From Phycisphaerae bacterium (GTDB lineage Bacteria > Planctomycetota > Phycisphaerae > Sedimentisphaerales > Anaerobacaceae): a stretch of DNA of 34,662 nt. Positions 1 to 8,717 of the stretch are shown one piece after another. Where the stretch lies: contig JAUWIU010000008.1 in assembly GCA_030608075.1 (NCBI GenBank), positions 1 through 34,662 of the forward strand, given 5' to 3'. Each line of letters starts with the position of its first letter. Within the stretch, counting starts at the first letter, position 1. The notes beneath the pieces were generated by a model. That model worked only from the letters and a program-made list of their open reading frames with translations. It made no database searches and was not told where the DNA came from. Position numbers and translations under genes: made by a program.

Positions 1-7
1 GCCAATT

Positions 8-59
8 CAAACCCAACCAAACCCAATCAAACCCAATCAAACCCAATTTCAAACCCGAA
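8..59. repeat. Degenerate decamer tandem repeat
   Basis: Four consecutive 10-base units of the form CAAACCCAAT occupy 8-47, the first differing only in its last base; a fifth, diverged unit follows at 50-59. Frame 1 is open from the window edge to a TAA at 172-174 and reads as Asn/Pro/Gln/Thr-rich peptide (core NPNQTQSNP). No start codon or ribosome site is visible because the frame enters from outside. I infer a low-complexity intergenic repeat rather than a protein. Confidence 0.7.
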
Positions 60-225
60 TTTCCAGCAAAAGCCCCGAATATTTCACCAAAATCCGCCAC
101 TCCCGTACAAACAGACCATACACGCCGGCCGCCCCCCCCCATTTATGTCTTTACTTACTGCTGAGGTGCTGTAAAATAATCTCTTCTTTTATCAAAGAGA
201 GTTATTTGCCAAGGACAAAACAAAA

Positions 226-429
226 ATGGACAGAATATTGAAATCGTTAACATCAGCTGCGGTTATGCTGTCGGCGGCAATTGTGCGGCCTTTTGTAGTC
301 TTTGCAGGGTGCCGGCTGGCAATAACAGCCGGTGGACGAACAGGCAGCCCTAAAATGAAGAACAGGCTCAAGGAAACTTTTCTCCAACCTCCTTCTAATT
401 TGCGGACGCCGCAACGTCAGCGCCAATGA
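226..429 (+). CDS. Doubtful small exported/membrane protein, 67 aa
   Basis: An ATG at 226 follows an AAGGA about 10 bases upstream (211-215). The product starts with a short basic segment (MDRILK) and then a hydrophobic stretch at about residues 9-28, which could be a signal peptide or membrane anchor; the rest is basic and polar with no domain I recognise. It ends about 480 bases before clpC. The gene-like points are only the ribosome site and the hydrophobic N-terminus, so this may be chance in a non-coding region. Confidence 0.2.
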   Translation: MDRILKSLTSAAVMLSAAIVRPFVVFAGCRLAITAGGRTGSPKMKNRLKETFLQPPSNLRTPQRQRQ

Positions 430-821
430 AGGCTGCATCGGACTTTCATTTACCGTAGATAATTATCACGCTTTCCTGTCGTACTGCAAGTGAAAAGTGG
501 CCTGATTGCTGGAAGAAGCCAAAAATTCAATAACGAGGGTTTTTTTCGGGGGTTATTGGGGTTGGTGGGAAGTGACCGGGTTTTCTTTGAGGTTATGGCC
601 GATGCAAAGCGCGAAAATGCCGATTGTGGATTATGGGACAGTTTTGCTTCAAGAGAGGGGCTTTTTATCTGGATGGAGGGAAAGTAAACCGCGGTTTCTG
701 TCGATAAAACAAGGGTTGAAGAGGGATATTCGGCGTGCCGGGCGAACAAGGATTGGGTGTGAGAGATATAGAACCTTGGTGATTTGAGGCTTCCGAGAGC
801 CTTTTCTTTCGGAGCGGCAGC
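430..821. other. Gene-poor interval upstream of clpC
   Basis: I see no convincing gene, RNA or repeat here. Short open frames exist on both strands but overlap each other, lack ribosome sites and have no recognisable protein character. Decayed coding sequence cannot be excluded. Confidence 0.5.
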
Positions 822-849
822 TTGACAGACAGCTCAACTGTGATATAAT
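822..849 (+). promoter_or_regulatory. Consensus sigma70 promoter of clpC
   Basis: A perfect -35 TTGACA (822-827) is separated by 16 bases from a perfect -10 TATAAT (844-849). The -10 is also extended (TG at 841-842, one base before the hexamer). It lies 61 bases before the clpC start codon on the same strand. No CIRCE inverted repeat is visible around it. Confidence 0.85.
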
Positions 850-910
850 ATAAGGGGTGTGGCCATTGGCTGCAGTTTGGTTTTTGGGAAATGACGTTTT
901 GAGGTAGAAG

Positions 911-3412
911 ATGTTTGAGCGTTTCACTGACCGAGCACGTAAGGTTATGGCGTTGGCCAACCAGGAGGCACAGCGTTTCAACCACGAGTATATAGGGACC
1001 GAACACATTCTTCTCGGATTGGTCAAAGAAGGCAGCGGAGTGGGTGCAACAGTGCTGAAGAATCTGGATGTTGATATAAAGAAGCTTCGGCTTGAGATTG
1101 AGAAGCTGGTCAAGAGCGGCCCTGATATGGTTACTATGGGCAAGCTGCCGCAGACGCCTCGAGCGAAAAAAGTTATTGAATACGCAATTGATGAGGCCAG
1201 GGCGCTTAACCATAATTATGTGGGCACCGAACACATTCTGTTGGGTCTTCTGCGAGAAAGCGAGGGGATAGCGGCACAGGTTCTTATGAATCTGGGCCTG
1301 AAACTTGAGGACGTTCGCCAGGAGGTGTTGAATTTACTCGGTGCGGGAGTCGACAGCGGGGCCGCTGCACTTGGAATGAAGATGGGGCCGATGGCAGGTC
1401 ATAAGGCAAAGAGCAAAACACCGGCACTGGACAGCTTTGGCAGAGACCTTACCGAGCTGGCGAAAGCCGACGAGCTTGACCCGGTAATCGGCCGACAGAA
1501 CGAGATTGAGAGATTAGTGCAGATACTGTGCCGACGAACGAAAAATAATCCGGTGCTTCTGGGCGAAGCGGGTGTTGGAAAGACTGCGATTGTGGAAGGC
1601 CTCAGTCAGCGTGTGGTGAAAAACCAGGTGCCGGAGATACTGAATGACAAACGTCTTGTGGTGCTTGATTTGGCGATGATGGTCGCGGGGACGAAATATC
1701 GTGGACAGTTTGAAGAGCGTATAAAGGCCGTTATCAACGAGGTTAAGCGGGCCAAGAACGTTGTTCTGTTTATAGATGAGCTTCACACGTTGGTTGGAGC
1801 CGGCGGCGCTGAAGGTGCGATTGACGCCGCGAATGTTTTGAAGCCCGCTCTTGCCAGAGGAGAGGTCCAATGTATCGGGGCTACGACGTTGGATGAGTAC
1901 CGCAAGTACATTGAGAAAGACGGTGCGCTGGAGAGGCGGTTTCAGACGATAATTGTTGAGGCCCCTTCAAAAGACGAGACGCTGGATATACTGAGGGGGC
2001 TTCGAGACCGTTACGAGACGCATCACCGCGTTCACTTTACGGACGAGGCGTTATATCAGGCGGTGGAGCTATCGACAAGATATATTACCGGAAGGTGTCT
2101 TCCGGACAAGGCAATAGACGTCATTGATGAGGCGGGCGCGCGAGTTCGAATCAACAATATGACGCCGCCGCCGGATTTGGTGGAGCTTGAAGAAAAGATT
2201 TTGAAATTTCAGAAGGAGAAAGATGAGGCTGTCAAGAATGCCGACTATGAGCGTGCGGCGTCGCTGCGGGACCAGTCTCAACAGTGTATGGAGGACAAAG
2301 CTCGACTTCAAAAGGAATGGTACGACAAGAATAAGGAAGCGACCGGCACCGTGGATGCCGAGATTGTTGCCGAGGTGGTGAGCAAGATGACGGGAGTTCC
2401 ACTCACTCGGCTTGAGAAGAAGGAGGCACAGCGTCTTCTGGAGCTGGAAGTGGAGCTTCATAAGCGCGTTGTTTCCCAGGATGAGGCGATTACCGCCGTT
2501 GCCAAGGCGGTGAGGCGGAGCCGAAGCGGGCTGAAAGACCCGAATCGTCCGACGGGCTCCTTCATATTCCTTGGTCCGAGCGGGGTGGGTAAGACGCTTC
2601 TTGCCCGGGCGCTGGCGGAGTTTATGTTCGGCGCCGAAAGCTCTCTGATACAACTCGATATGAGCGAATTTATGGAGAAGCACAATGTCAGCAGGCTTGT
2701 GGGGGCGCCTCCGGGCTATGTGGGGTATGAGGAAGGCGGGCAACTGACGGAAAGAATCAGGCGTCGGCCTTATGCTGTGTTGCTTCTCGATGAGATAGAG
2801 AAGGCGCATCCCGATGTCTACAATATGCTGCTTCAGATTATGGATGAGGGCAGACTGACGGACAGTTTCGGACGAAACATCGACTTTAAGAACGTCATTT
2901 TGATAATGACGAGCAACATTGGATCTGAGCTGATTAGGAGCCAAGGTGGGTTCGGGTTCGGCAAGAAGACGGCTGAGGCGACTTACGAGAAGATGAAGGA
3001 GCTTCTTAATAAGGAGGTGGAGCATCACTTCCGGCCGGAGTTTCTGAACCGGCTGGATGACACGATAGTGTTCAAGGCATTGACGAGAGAGGACCTGCAG
3101 ACCGTTGTTGATTACGAGCTTGTGAAGGTTTTCAAACGACTTGTTGAGCACGGATTGAAGGTGGAGCTGTCGGAGCAGGCGAAGGAATTCCTGATTGACA
3201 AGGGTTACAATCCGGAATTTGGTGCAAGGCCTCTGCGCAGGGCCATCGAGCACTATATAGAAGACCCTCTTTCTGAGGCTGTGCTTCGCGGCGAGTTTAA
3301 AGGCAAGAACCTTATTAAGATTGACGTTCGGGATGAGGAGCATCTGAAGCTTGAGGGCCTTAAGACGGCCGAACCCAGCGAAAGTCAGCAGGCTGTTGCA
3401 CAACGAAAGTAG
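911..3412 (+). CDS. clpC: ATP-dependent Clp protease ATP-binding subunit ClpC
   Basis: HSP100 unfoldase that recognises damaged or adaptor-delivered proteins and threads them into the ClpP protease in the cytoplasm. The 833-residue product has the full ClpC order: two N-terminal Clp repeats (about 1-145), AAA domain 1 with Walker A GEAGVGKT at 218-225 and the [12 protein letters not shown] Walker B region, a UVR-type coiled segment at about 422-456, AAA domain 2 with Walker A GPSGVGKT at 555-562 and Walker [11 protein letters not shown], then the C-terminal D2-small domain. The short UVR insert instead of a long ClpB middle domain separates it from ClpB. The ATG at 911 follows GAGGTAG. It is monocistronic, since the next gene is convergent; no clpP, mcsA/B or ctsR is nearby. 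Length is normal for the family. Confidence 0.97.
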   Translation: MFERFTDRARKVMALANQEAQRFNHEYIGTEHILLGLVKEGSGVGATVLKNLDVDIKKLRLEIEKLVKSGPDMVTMGKLPQTPRAKKVIEYAIDEARALNHNYVGTEHILLGLLRESEGIAAQVLMNLGLKLEDVRQEVLNLLGAGVDSGAAALGMKMGPMAGHKAKSKTPALDSFGRDLTELAKADELDPVIGRQNEIERLVQILCRRTKNNPVLLGEAGVGKTAIVEGLSQRVVKNQVPEILNDKRLVVLDLAMMVAGTKYRGQFEERIKAVINEVKRAKNVVLFIDELHTLVGAGGAEGAIDAANVLKPALARGEVQCIGATTLDEYRKYIEKDGALERRFQTIIVEAPSKDETLDILRGLRDRYETHHRVHFTDEALYQAVELSTRYITGRCLPDKAIDVIDEAGARVRINNMTPPPDLVELEEKILKFQKEKDEAVKNADYERAASLRDQSQQCMEDKARLQKEWYDKNKEATGTVDAEIVAEVVSKMTGVPLTRLEKKEAQRLLELEVELHKRVVSQDEAITAVAKAVRRSRSGLKDPNRPTGSFIFLGPSGVGKTLLARALAEFMFGAESSLIQLDMSEFMEKHNVSRLVGAPPGYVGYEEGGQLTERIRRRPYAVLLLDEIEKAHPDVYNMLLQIMDEGRLTDSFGRNIDFKNVILIMTSNIGSELIRSQGGFGFGKKTAEATYEKMKELLNKEVEHHFRPEFLNRLDDTIVFKALTREDLQTVVDYELVKVFKRLVEHGLKVELSEQAKEFLIDKGYNPEFGARPLRRAIEHYIEDPLSEAVLRGEFKGKNLIKIDVRDEEHLKLEGLKTAEPSESQQAVAQRK

Positions 3413-3532
3413 TCGGGCCGGGTGTTCTTCTCCGCCAGTTGGCGCAGATTCCTCAGGAGATGGATTGAATGAGTCGGCAGGCGGGCGGATTACTTTTGCT
3501 GGAGGCGGGCAGAAAAAAGCCTAAGACAAACG

Positions 3533-3988
3533 CTACAGTAACTTTTCAGTCATTTTAATTTCCGCTGGGCTTTGCTGTTGTGCGAGGAGTTGCTCGAACT
3601 GTTTTTTATCCATCCACTTTACCTCGCCGTTGAGCCTTAATACAAGGAATTCTTTTGCAAAGAGCAGTGAATGGTGTCTTTCTGTGGTATAGGCCAGGAT
3701 TTCATCGGGTCCCGATTCTGAGTCGATCCAGAGTGCTCTGTAATGCAGCTTGCCGAGTCGAAGCCGGCCTTCCAGGTTTTTTTCCAGGCCGGTGATGTGA
3801 GATTCAGGCGGCACAATGCCGTGCATTTGTCTGTACTTGAGGATTTCTTCTCCAAGCCGCTCCATTGCTCGCGTTGCTTCTGAGCGATTCACCCAGCTTC
3901 TGAAGTTAATCATTGCCACAACAGCAAGGCTGGTAACTACAGCTACGGTTACAAGCTTTGAGACAATAGCTTTTTGCTGTTTGTTCAT
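3533..3988 (-). CDS. Membrane-anchored hypothetical protein
   Basis: A 151-residue protein with one N-terminal membrane segment (about residues 9-28) after a short basic stretch, suggesting a signal anchor with the rest outside the cytoplasmic membrane. Just after it comes a helix with an ERLGEEILKYRQMHG region and a PP, which resembles the N-terminal helix of pseudopilin-like proteins (a spine helix followed by 'YxxxHGxxP'); this likeness is weak. The last third is soluble and charged. It is the last gene of a minus-strand group, 57 bases after the RNase HI-PurN gene, and meets clpC tail to tail. The ATG at 3988 has an AGGA about 11 bases upstream. I do not recognise a named family. Confidence 0.75.
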   Translation of the reverse strand: MNKQQKAIVSKLVTVAVVTSLAVVAMINFRSWVNRSEATRAMERLGEEILKYRQMHGIVPPESHITGLEKNLEGRLRLGKLHYRALWIDSESGPDEILAYTTERHHSLLFAKEFLVLRLNGEVKWMDKKQFEQLLAQQQSPAEIKMTEKLL

Positions 3989-4045
3989 ATATCGAATCCT
4001 GTTGTTAAGATTTTTCTATGCTGGCGGAGTATTATCCCCTGCGAT

Positions 4046-5125
4046 TCACGCTTTTATTGTTACTTTTCCGTTTTGGACGAGCAATTTACCTTTCTGGAAC
4101 AACTCGATAGCCTCGGGATACGCGATACATTCCTGCTCAAAAACTCTGGCGGCAAGCGATTCCGGGCTGTCGTCGCGCCTTACCGGGCACGCTCTCTGCA
4201 CAATTATTGGTCCTTTATCATACTCGTTTGTGCAGAAATGGACTGTGCAGCCGCTCACCCTGCAGCCGGCCGTCAAGACGGCTTCGTGGACACGGTGCCC
4301 CCACATGCCCTGGCCTCCGAAGCTTGGCAGAAGGGCAGGGTGTATGTTCATCACGCGGTTTTCATATTGCGGTGGAATCTTCCAGAGGCAGAGCCAGCCG
4401 GCCTGTATAACGAGCTCGACATTGGCCACGGCGAGTTCTTCTTCGATGCGTTTGCTGAAGCCCTCTATGTCGGGGTAGTCCTTTTTTCGGATGATTTTTA
4501 CATTCAGGCCCGCGGCTTTTGCTTTTTCAACGCCTGCGACGGTTGAGCGTGAGCTTATTACGAGGCCGATTTGTGCATTCAGACGGCCCTTCTTGATATA
4601 TTCGAGGATATTGACCAGTGTTGTTCCGCCGCCGCTGATGAGCACACCGAGTCGGATGGGCTTTTGGTCATGTTTTGAGGGCGTGTATTTAGCGTTAATA
4701 TCCTGTTCGAGGTTCAACGCCCTGTTAACGAGTTCATCGGCTTTTGTGTTTTTATCTCTGGGGATATGTAGGAGTTTCCAGTTTTGGAATTTGGTAAGCG
4801 ATTCAGCAGCCTTTTGAAAGAGTGGTCTGATTTGTTCACTTTTTACTTTGTATTGCCCGTTGATTTGTTTGACAAGGAGTTCGCTGTCACTGAAAACGAG
4901 CAGGTTCGTTGCACCGGTGTCGCTTGCGGCTTCGAGCGCTTTTATAAGCGCGGTGTATTCGGCGGTGTTGTTAGTAGCGCGTCCCAGGAAGAAGGCTTTT
5001 GCGTCTAATTGAGTTCCAGCAGAATCGGTCAAGACAAAAGCGGCAGCGGCCGGTCCCGGGTTTCCTCTGCTGCCGCCGTCGGTATGGATGGTCAGTTGTT
5101 CAGTTTGTTCAGCCAACGTACCCAC
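4046..5125 (-). CDS. purN: RNase HI domain fused to phosphoribosylglycinamide formyltransferase
   Basis: One 359-residue frame carries two enzymes. Residues about 10-140 are an RNase HI domain with all four catalytic acids visible: D16 (HTDGGSRGNPGP), E56 (NNTAEYTAL), D80 (VFSDSELL) and D130 (KADELVNRA). Residues about 157-359 are PurN, which transfers formyl from 10-formyl-THF to GAR in purine synthesis: the phosphate loop LISGGGTTL, the catalytic N260 and H262 in MNIHPALLPSFGG, and D303 in NEYDKGP. The linker (about 141-156) is short and hydrophilic. Both active sites look intact. The GTG at 5125 is only one base from a GGAG, so the TTG at 5116 (MAEQTEQL), ten bases from that GGAG, may be the true start. 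It follows the zinc-ribbon gene by 78 bases on the same strand. Confidence 0.92.
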   Translation of the reverse strand: MGTLAEQTEQLTIHTDGGSRGNPGPAAAAFVLTDSAGTQLDAKAFFLGRATNNTAEYTALIKALEAASDTGATNLLVFSDSELLVKQINGQYKVKSEQIRPLFQKAAESLTKFQNWKLLHIPRDKNTKADELVNRALNLEQDINAKYTPSKHDQKPIRLGVLISGGGTTLVNILEYIKKGRLNAQIGLVISSRSTVAGVEKAKAAGLNVKIIRKKDYPDIEGFSKRIEEELAVANVELVIQAGWLCLWKIPPQYENRVMNIHPALLPSFGGQGMWGHRVHEAVLTAGCRVSGCTVHFCTNEYDKGPIIVQRACPVRRDDSPESLAARVFEQECIAYPEAIELFQKGKLLVQNGKVTIKA

Positions 5126-5203
5126 TCTCCAGAATTTACAAGCGTCTCTACCGTCAGCGGATAAACCCTATGTATCTTCGGGGTTGTAACGTGCTTTTTG
5201 CAT

Positions 5204-5941
5204 TCATTCGTTTTGGGCGCCGGCGAGTACAAGTATCCGAGTGCAGTTTGGGCATCGTATAATTTCGTCTTTGGTCATCAGCAGATTGACGGATTCAGCG
5301 GTGATGCCCATAAAGCAGCCGCCACAGCTAAAAGCTTCCATCTTGCTGTCCTGATGTTCGACTACTGCCAGAGCCTGGCCGTCATAGGTTTCGGCAACGC
5401 GTTTGAATATTTCCAATGACTTTTGGGGGATACCATGAGCGGCCTTGTTCCATTGCGTCTGGATTTCCTCGATTTCGGCCTCATATTTTTTTGCCAACCG
5501 CTTGGCGTCTTTCCGTGAGTGCTCGAGCCTTGTTTTTTGTTCGTCTATCTCTTTTTGTATTTCGTCACGTTCCGCTTCATCCGATTCGATATCTTTCAGC
5601 AGCTCCAATGTTTGATTTTCAATTTTGGAGTTGTCGGCTTTGGTTGTATTGAGCTGGGTCAGAACGGCGGCGTATTCTCGGTTTGTTCTTGCAACGTTGA
5701 GCGAGGCCCTTAGCTTTGCTATTTGTTCATCTCTGGTCTTCAGTTCCGTTTCGAAGCGGTTGGTCTGGACTTTCGTCAGTTGAATCTCTTCATTTTTTGC
5801 TTCGACGGCATTTTGGGAGCTTCTAAGTTGATTTTCCTGAATAACTACGCTTCTTCTACACCTCGTAAGCTTTGCCTTTGCAACTCGCAGTTGATTTTCA
5901 ATACTTTGCAGTTTTATCAACCCGTTCAATACAGGTCCCAT
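5204..5941 (-). CDS. C4-type zinc-ribbon coiled-coil protein (DUF164/zf-RING_7)
   Basis: A 245-residue protein with a long charged coiled coil (about 5-180, rich in E, K, Q, L) followed by a C-terminal zinc ribbon: CGGC, about 24 residues, then CPNC. This is the layout of the C4 zinc-ribbon family, whose members are thought to bind nucleic acid but whose cellular role is poorly defined. In Actinobacteria such genes often sit next to an RNase H-domain gene; here the next gene also has one, which supports a shared role in nucleic-acid metabolism (inference). The ATG at 5941 has a good AAGGAG five bases upstream. It is the first gene of its minus-strand group and is divergent from the M20 peptidase gene. 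Confidence 0.92.
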   Translation of the reverse strand: MGPVLNGLIKLQSIENQLRVAKAKLTRCRRSVVIQENQLRSSQNAVEAKNEEIQLTKVQTNRFETELKTRDEQIAKLRASLNVARTNREYAAVLTQLNTTKADNSKIENQTLELLKDIESDEAERDEIQKEIDEQKTRLEHSRKDAKRLAKKYEAEIEEIQTQWNKAAHGIPQKSLEIFKRVAETYDGQALAVVEHQDSKMEAFSCGGCFMGITAESVNLLMTKDEIIRCPNCTRILVLAGAQNE

Positions 5942-6141
5942 TTACGCTCCTTATTGTCGAGCCGGCTAACTCCAAACCCCTTATGCTAGTAATCAATGTT
6001 CTAATCCGCAAAAGAAATTTTTTGTTTTTTTTACTATTACCGCGTGTCCGACCTTCGGGGTCCGAATATTTCCCGGGGCAGGTGAGGGTTAACGTGTGGT
6101 CTGAGCGGCAAGGCGGGCCTTTCTTTTCGGGCGTGTGGTTG

Positions 6142-6147
6142 TATAAT
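6142..6147 (+). promoter_or_regulatory. TATAAT -10 box close to the M20 gene start
   Basis: A perfect TATAAT ends ten bases before the ATG at 6157. No good -35 lies 16-18 bases upstream, and no Shine-Dalgarno sequence precedes the ATG. If used, transcription would begin at about 6153-6157, giving a leaderless or almost leaderless mRNA. Confidence 0.4.
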
Positions 6148-6156
6148 CGCTGCATT

Positions 6157-7272
6157 ATGAAGGAATTTCTCAAAAAACTGGTGCGAGCCGAAAGTACGGC
6201 CGAAAAGGGGGAATTGGCGGCGGCCAGGATAATTTCCGAGGAACTTCGCCTGTCAGGGATAACACCAGCAATATCAGATTGGGGGACGAATAGAGCCAAT
6301 ATAACCGCCTGGATTAGCTCGACGGGGCGCAGAAGAGGGCTGTTGTTTGCGTGCCATCTTGATGTCGTTGGCGCCGGGGACCGAGCCTGGAAACATCCGC
6401 CGTTCGCAGGCGTGCAGGCAGACGGTAAGATTTACGGCAGGGGCACGGCTGATATGAAGGGCGGAATTGCCGCGATAGTTACTGCGATTCGAGAAATTGT
6501 GGACTCCGGCCTGAAGCTGCAGGGCGACATTGTGTTCTTCGCCGGTGCTGGTGAGGAAACCGACAGTTGTGGAGCAAAGAGATTCATTCGTGACCAGGCC
6601 GATAAACTGCCGCCGCTTTGTGGCGTGATTGTGGGTGAGCCGACGGATTTCGAGGTCGTCACTGCGCACCGTGGGCTTCTGTGGCTTGAAGTTACGAGTA
6701 AGGGCACCAGCGCTCATTCGTCGACGCCGGAATTGGGCGTGAACGCGATAGGTTCGATGGGGGCTTTTTTAGCCGAGCTGGAGAATTATCAGCTTCGATA
6801 CGAGCCGCACGAACTGTTAGGCCGGTGCACGATGAGCGTCAATACAATTCAAGGCGGCAACGCAATGAACATTGTCCCCGAGAGATGCAGTATTGGCATA
6901 GACATCCGCACCCTGCCGCGGCAGAACCATCAGGACGTTATTGATGACATGCAGGAAATCTTTGACAAACTGAAGCGAAAGGATTCTCGATTTGATGCGG
7001 AGGTTTCCATCGTTCGAGACGTGGGGGCATTGGAGACCGACCGGAAGTGCGATTTTGTGAAAGATTTTTGTTCGGCAGTTGGAGTGCAGAGGACAAAAGC
7101 CGTGGGCTTTACGACCGATGGACCGTATTTTGCATCATTGGCTCCCGCTGTGGTGGTTTTTGGCCCGGGCAAACCGCAACTTTGTCACAGGACCGACGAA
7201 TATATTGAAATAAGCGATGTAGAAAAAGCAGTCCAGCATTATAAAAATCTGATTTTGAAATTTTTGGTCTGA
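6157..7272 (+). CDS. M20 family metallopeptidase/deacylase (ArgE/DapE/ACY1-like)
   Basis: A 371-residue cytosolic two-zinc hydrolase of the M20 family, which removes acyl groups or cleaves small peptides. The metal-site motifs are all visible: H67 and D69 in CHLDVVG, D99 in GRGTADMKGG, the catalytic E133 with metal-binding E134 in AGAGEETDS, E161 in VGEPTD, and a C-terminal H in QLCHRTDEY. A dimerisation (lid) domain is inserted at about 175-285 (GTSAHSSTPELG). The exact substrate cannot be read from the sequence: acetylornithine, succinyl-diaminopimelate and dipeptides are all possible. The start MKEFLKKLV matches the family's usual beginning; the frame is open further upstream, but that part has no family likeness. 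The next gene starts 37 bases later. Confidence 0.9.
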   Translation: MKEFLKKLVRAESTAEKGELAAARIISEELRLSGITPAISDWGTNRANITAWISSTGRRRGLLFACHLDVVGAGDRAWKHPPFAGVQADGKIYGRGTADMKGGIAAIVTAIREIVDSGLKLQGDIVFFAGAGEETDSCGAKRFIRDQADKLPPLCGVIVGEPTDFEVVTAHRGLLWLEVTSKGTSAHSSTPELGVNAIGSMGAFLAELENYQLRYEPHELLGRCTMSVNTIQGGNAMNIVPERCSIGIDIRTLPRQNHQDVIDDMQEIFDKLKRKDSRFDAEVSIVRDVGALETDRKCDFVKDFCSAVGVQRTKAVGFTTDGPYFASLAPAVVVFGPGKPQLCHRTDEYIEISDVEKAVQHYKNLILKFLV

Positions 7273-7309
7273 GCCTGGTTCACGGCCCATAGGCGAGTAA
7301 GTTCCATAA

Positions 7310-7813
7310 TTGAGTGAACAAATAATGAAAGACAGGCTTGAGTTCACATCGGCTATCAAATTCAAACCCGGAATAATATTTTCGCTGCTGTCACGGAGCT
7401 TTGCAGATATTTGGAACGATGAGTTGGAAAAGAAGTTGGGCAAGTTTGACCGAGAAGTTTTTGAAAATCCCGACACGGTTGGGGTGTGCACATTTGTAGC
7501 AGTGTTAAATGACGAACCTATTGGAGCGGCGTCATACGACCCGAGACAGTGGCCTGAGCTGTGTATAATAGGATACAACTGTATTGTGCCGAAGTTGCAA
7601 GGTAAGGGATACGGTAAGAAACAGGTTAATGAAATGCTCAGACGGCTCAAAGAAAAGAAATTTAGAAAAGCTGTTGTCATCACGTCAGAACATCCATTCT
7701 TTGCGTCGGCTCGAAACATGTATGAAGCCTGTGGATTCAAACAAATCAAAAGGTACGATGACATAAATCATCCAGGATATTGGTCGGTTGATTATGAGAT
7801 TGAACTTGGATAA
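7310..7813 (+). CDS. GNAT family N-acetyltransferase
   Basis: A 167-residue acetyl-CoA-dependent acetyltransferase. The acetyl-CoA pyrophosphate motif is visible in VPKLQGKGYGKKQ (Q-x-x-G-x-G form), followed by the usual helix and the late SARNMYEACGFKQ segment, where GNAT proteins carry an Asn/Ala-Tyr-Gly-Phe pattern. The acceptor substrate cannot be predicted. Two starts are possible, TTG at 7310 and ATG at 7325; neither has a strong ribosome site, so the start is uncertain by five residues. It follows the M20 gene by 37 bases and may be co-transcribed with it. Confidence 0.88.
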   Translation: MSEQIMKDRLEFTSAIKFKPGIIFSLLSRSFADIWNDELEKKLGKFDREVFENPDTVGVCTFVAVLNDEPIGAASYDPRQWPELCIIGYNCIVPKLQGKGYGKKQVNEMLRRLKEKKFRKAVVITSEHPFFASARNMYEACGFKQIKRYDDINHPGYWSVDYEIELG

Positions 7814-7850
7814 CGGGTAATGTGGATTTTATAGGAAGTTAATTATTGAA

Positions 7851-8717
7851 ATGATAAGAGAAAAGCAAAGCCCCGTGAAATGCATCACATCTGTTACACC
7901 AACAATCTGTCAGTTGATGCAAGTTTTGCCTCCGTCTCATTCTAATGCCGATGTTATTCAGCCGCTGATACAAAAAGCCAAAGTAAAGATGCTCTCAAAA
8001 ATTGATAAATGTCTGTTATATGCGCCTGACGCCATTGGAACGCATTTGTACGAGAAATACTCTTCTTTGTTTGCAGAAGTACTTCGATATGCTCCTATTA
8101 AAGTACCTCTTTATTCAGTGTTTCCCCCCAAAACGCCTGTGTGCTATGCCTCAATGTTTACAGGCGCGATGCCTGAAGTACATGGCATCCGAGAATACGA
8201 AAAACCCGTTCTCAAGTGCGATACCCTTTTCGATGCTTTGATTCGCAATAGCAAAAAGATTGCCATCGCTGCAGTGGCGAACTCCAGCATCGACCTTATC
8301 TTTCGTAATCGGGATATCGACTATTTTTCGGAAAAATATGACGCACAAGTAACTAACCGGGCAGTCCAGCTCCTTGAATTGGACAAGCATCACTTCATAA
8401 TTGCCTATCACCAGGAATACGATGATATTCTGCATAAATCGACTCCTCAATCCGAACAGGCGATTAAAGCAATCAAGAAGCATGTAAGCAGCTTTATTGA
8501 AATAGCACAAGTTTGTGAACGAAGCTGGAAGAATTATAACCGGCTGATAATATTCGGGCCTGACCATGGTGCTCACTCTGACCCAAATACGGGCAAAGGA
8601 TGTCACGGCGAAGATATTCCAGAGGATATGCAAGTCTACCACTTCTACGGCCTTTACCGCGGGGCAGACGGTTGTGCTGGAAACAAAGTAACAACAGGGA
8701 AAACCAGTGAATGCTGA
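7851..8717 (+). CDS. Alkaline phosphatase superfamily metalloenzyme
   Basis: A 288-residue protein with landmarks of the nucleotide pyrophosphatase/phosphodiesterase branch of the alkaline phosphatase superfamily: D60 in LLYAPDAIG, a T95 nucleophile candidate in PPKTPVCYASMFTGAMPEVHGI, a YDDILH segment that supplies D and H ligands, and FGPDHGAHSD with GCHGED near the C-terminus. The two-metal site therefore looks complete. No signal peptide is visible, so it is probably cytosolic. Substrate is unknown. The ATG at 7851 has AGGAA about 13 bases upstream. Its last 11 bases overlap the start of the truncated methyltransferase, which suggests the two were once translationally coupled. Confidence 0.85.
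   Translation: MIREKQSPVKCITSVTPTICQLMQVLPPSHSNADVIQPLIQKAKVKMLSKIDKCLLYAPDAIGTHLYEKYSSLFAEVLRYAPIKVPLYSVFPPKTPVCYASMFTGAMPEVHGIREYEKPVLKCDTLFDALIRNSKKIAIAAVANSSIDLIFRNRDIDYFSEKYDAQVTNRAVQLLELDKHHFIIAYHQEYDDILHKSTPQSEQAIKAIKKHVSSFIEIAQVCERSWKNYNRLIIFGPDHGAHSDPNTGKGCHGEDIPEDMQVYHFYGLYRGADGCAGNKVTTGKTSEC

Noticed and set aside
780-910. Search for CIRCE or CtsR-type operators before clpC
   Set aside because: No TTAGCACTC inverted repeat or heptad direct repeat was found.
2069-3403. Long open frame on the minus strand (444 codons) inside clpC
   Set aside because: It is antisense to a clear ClpC protein, has no family likeness and results from the codon use of clpC.
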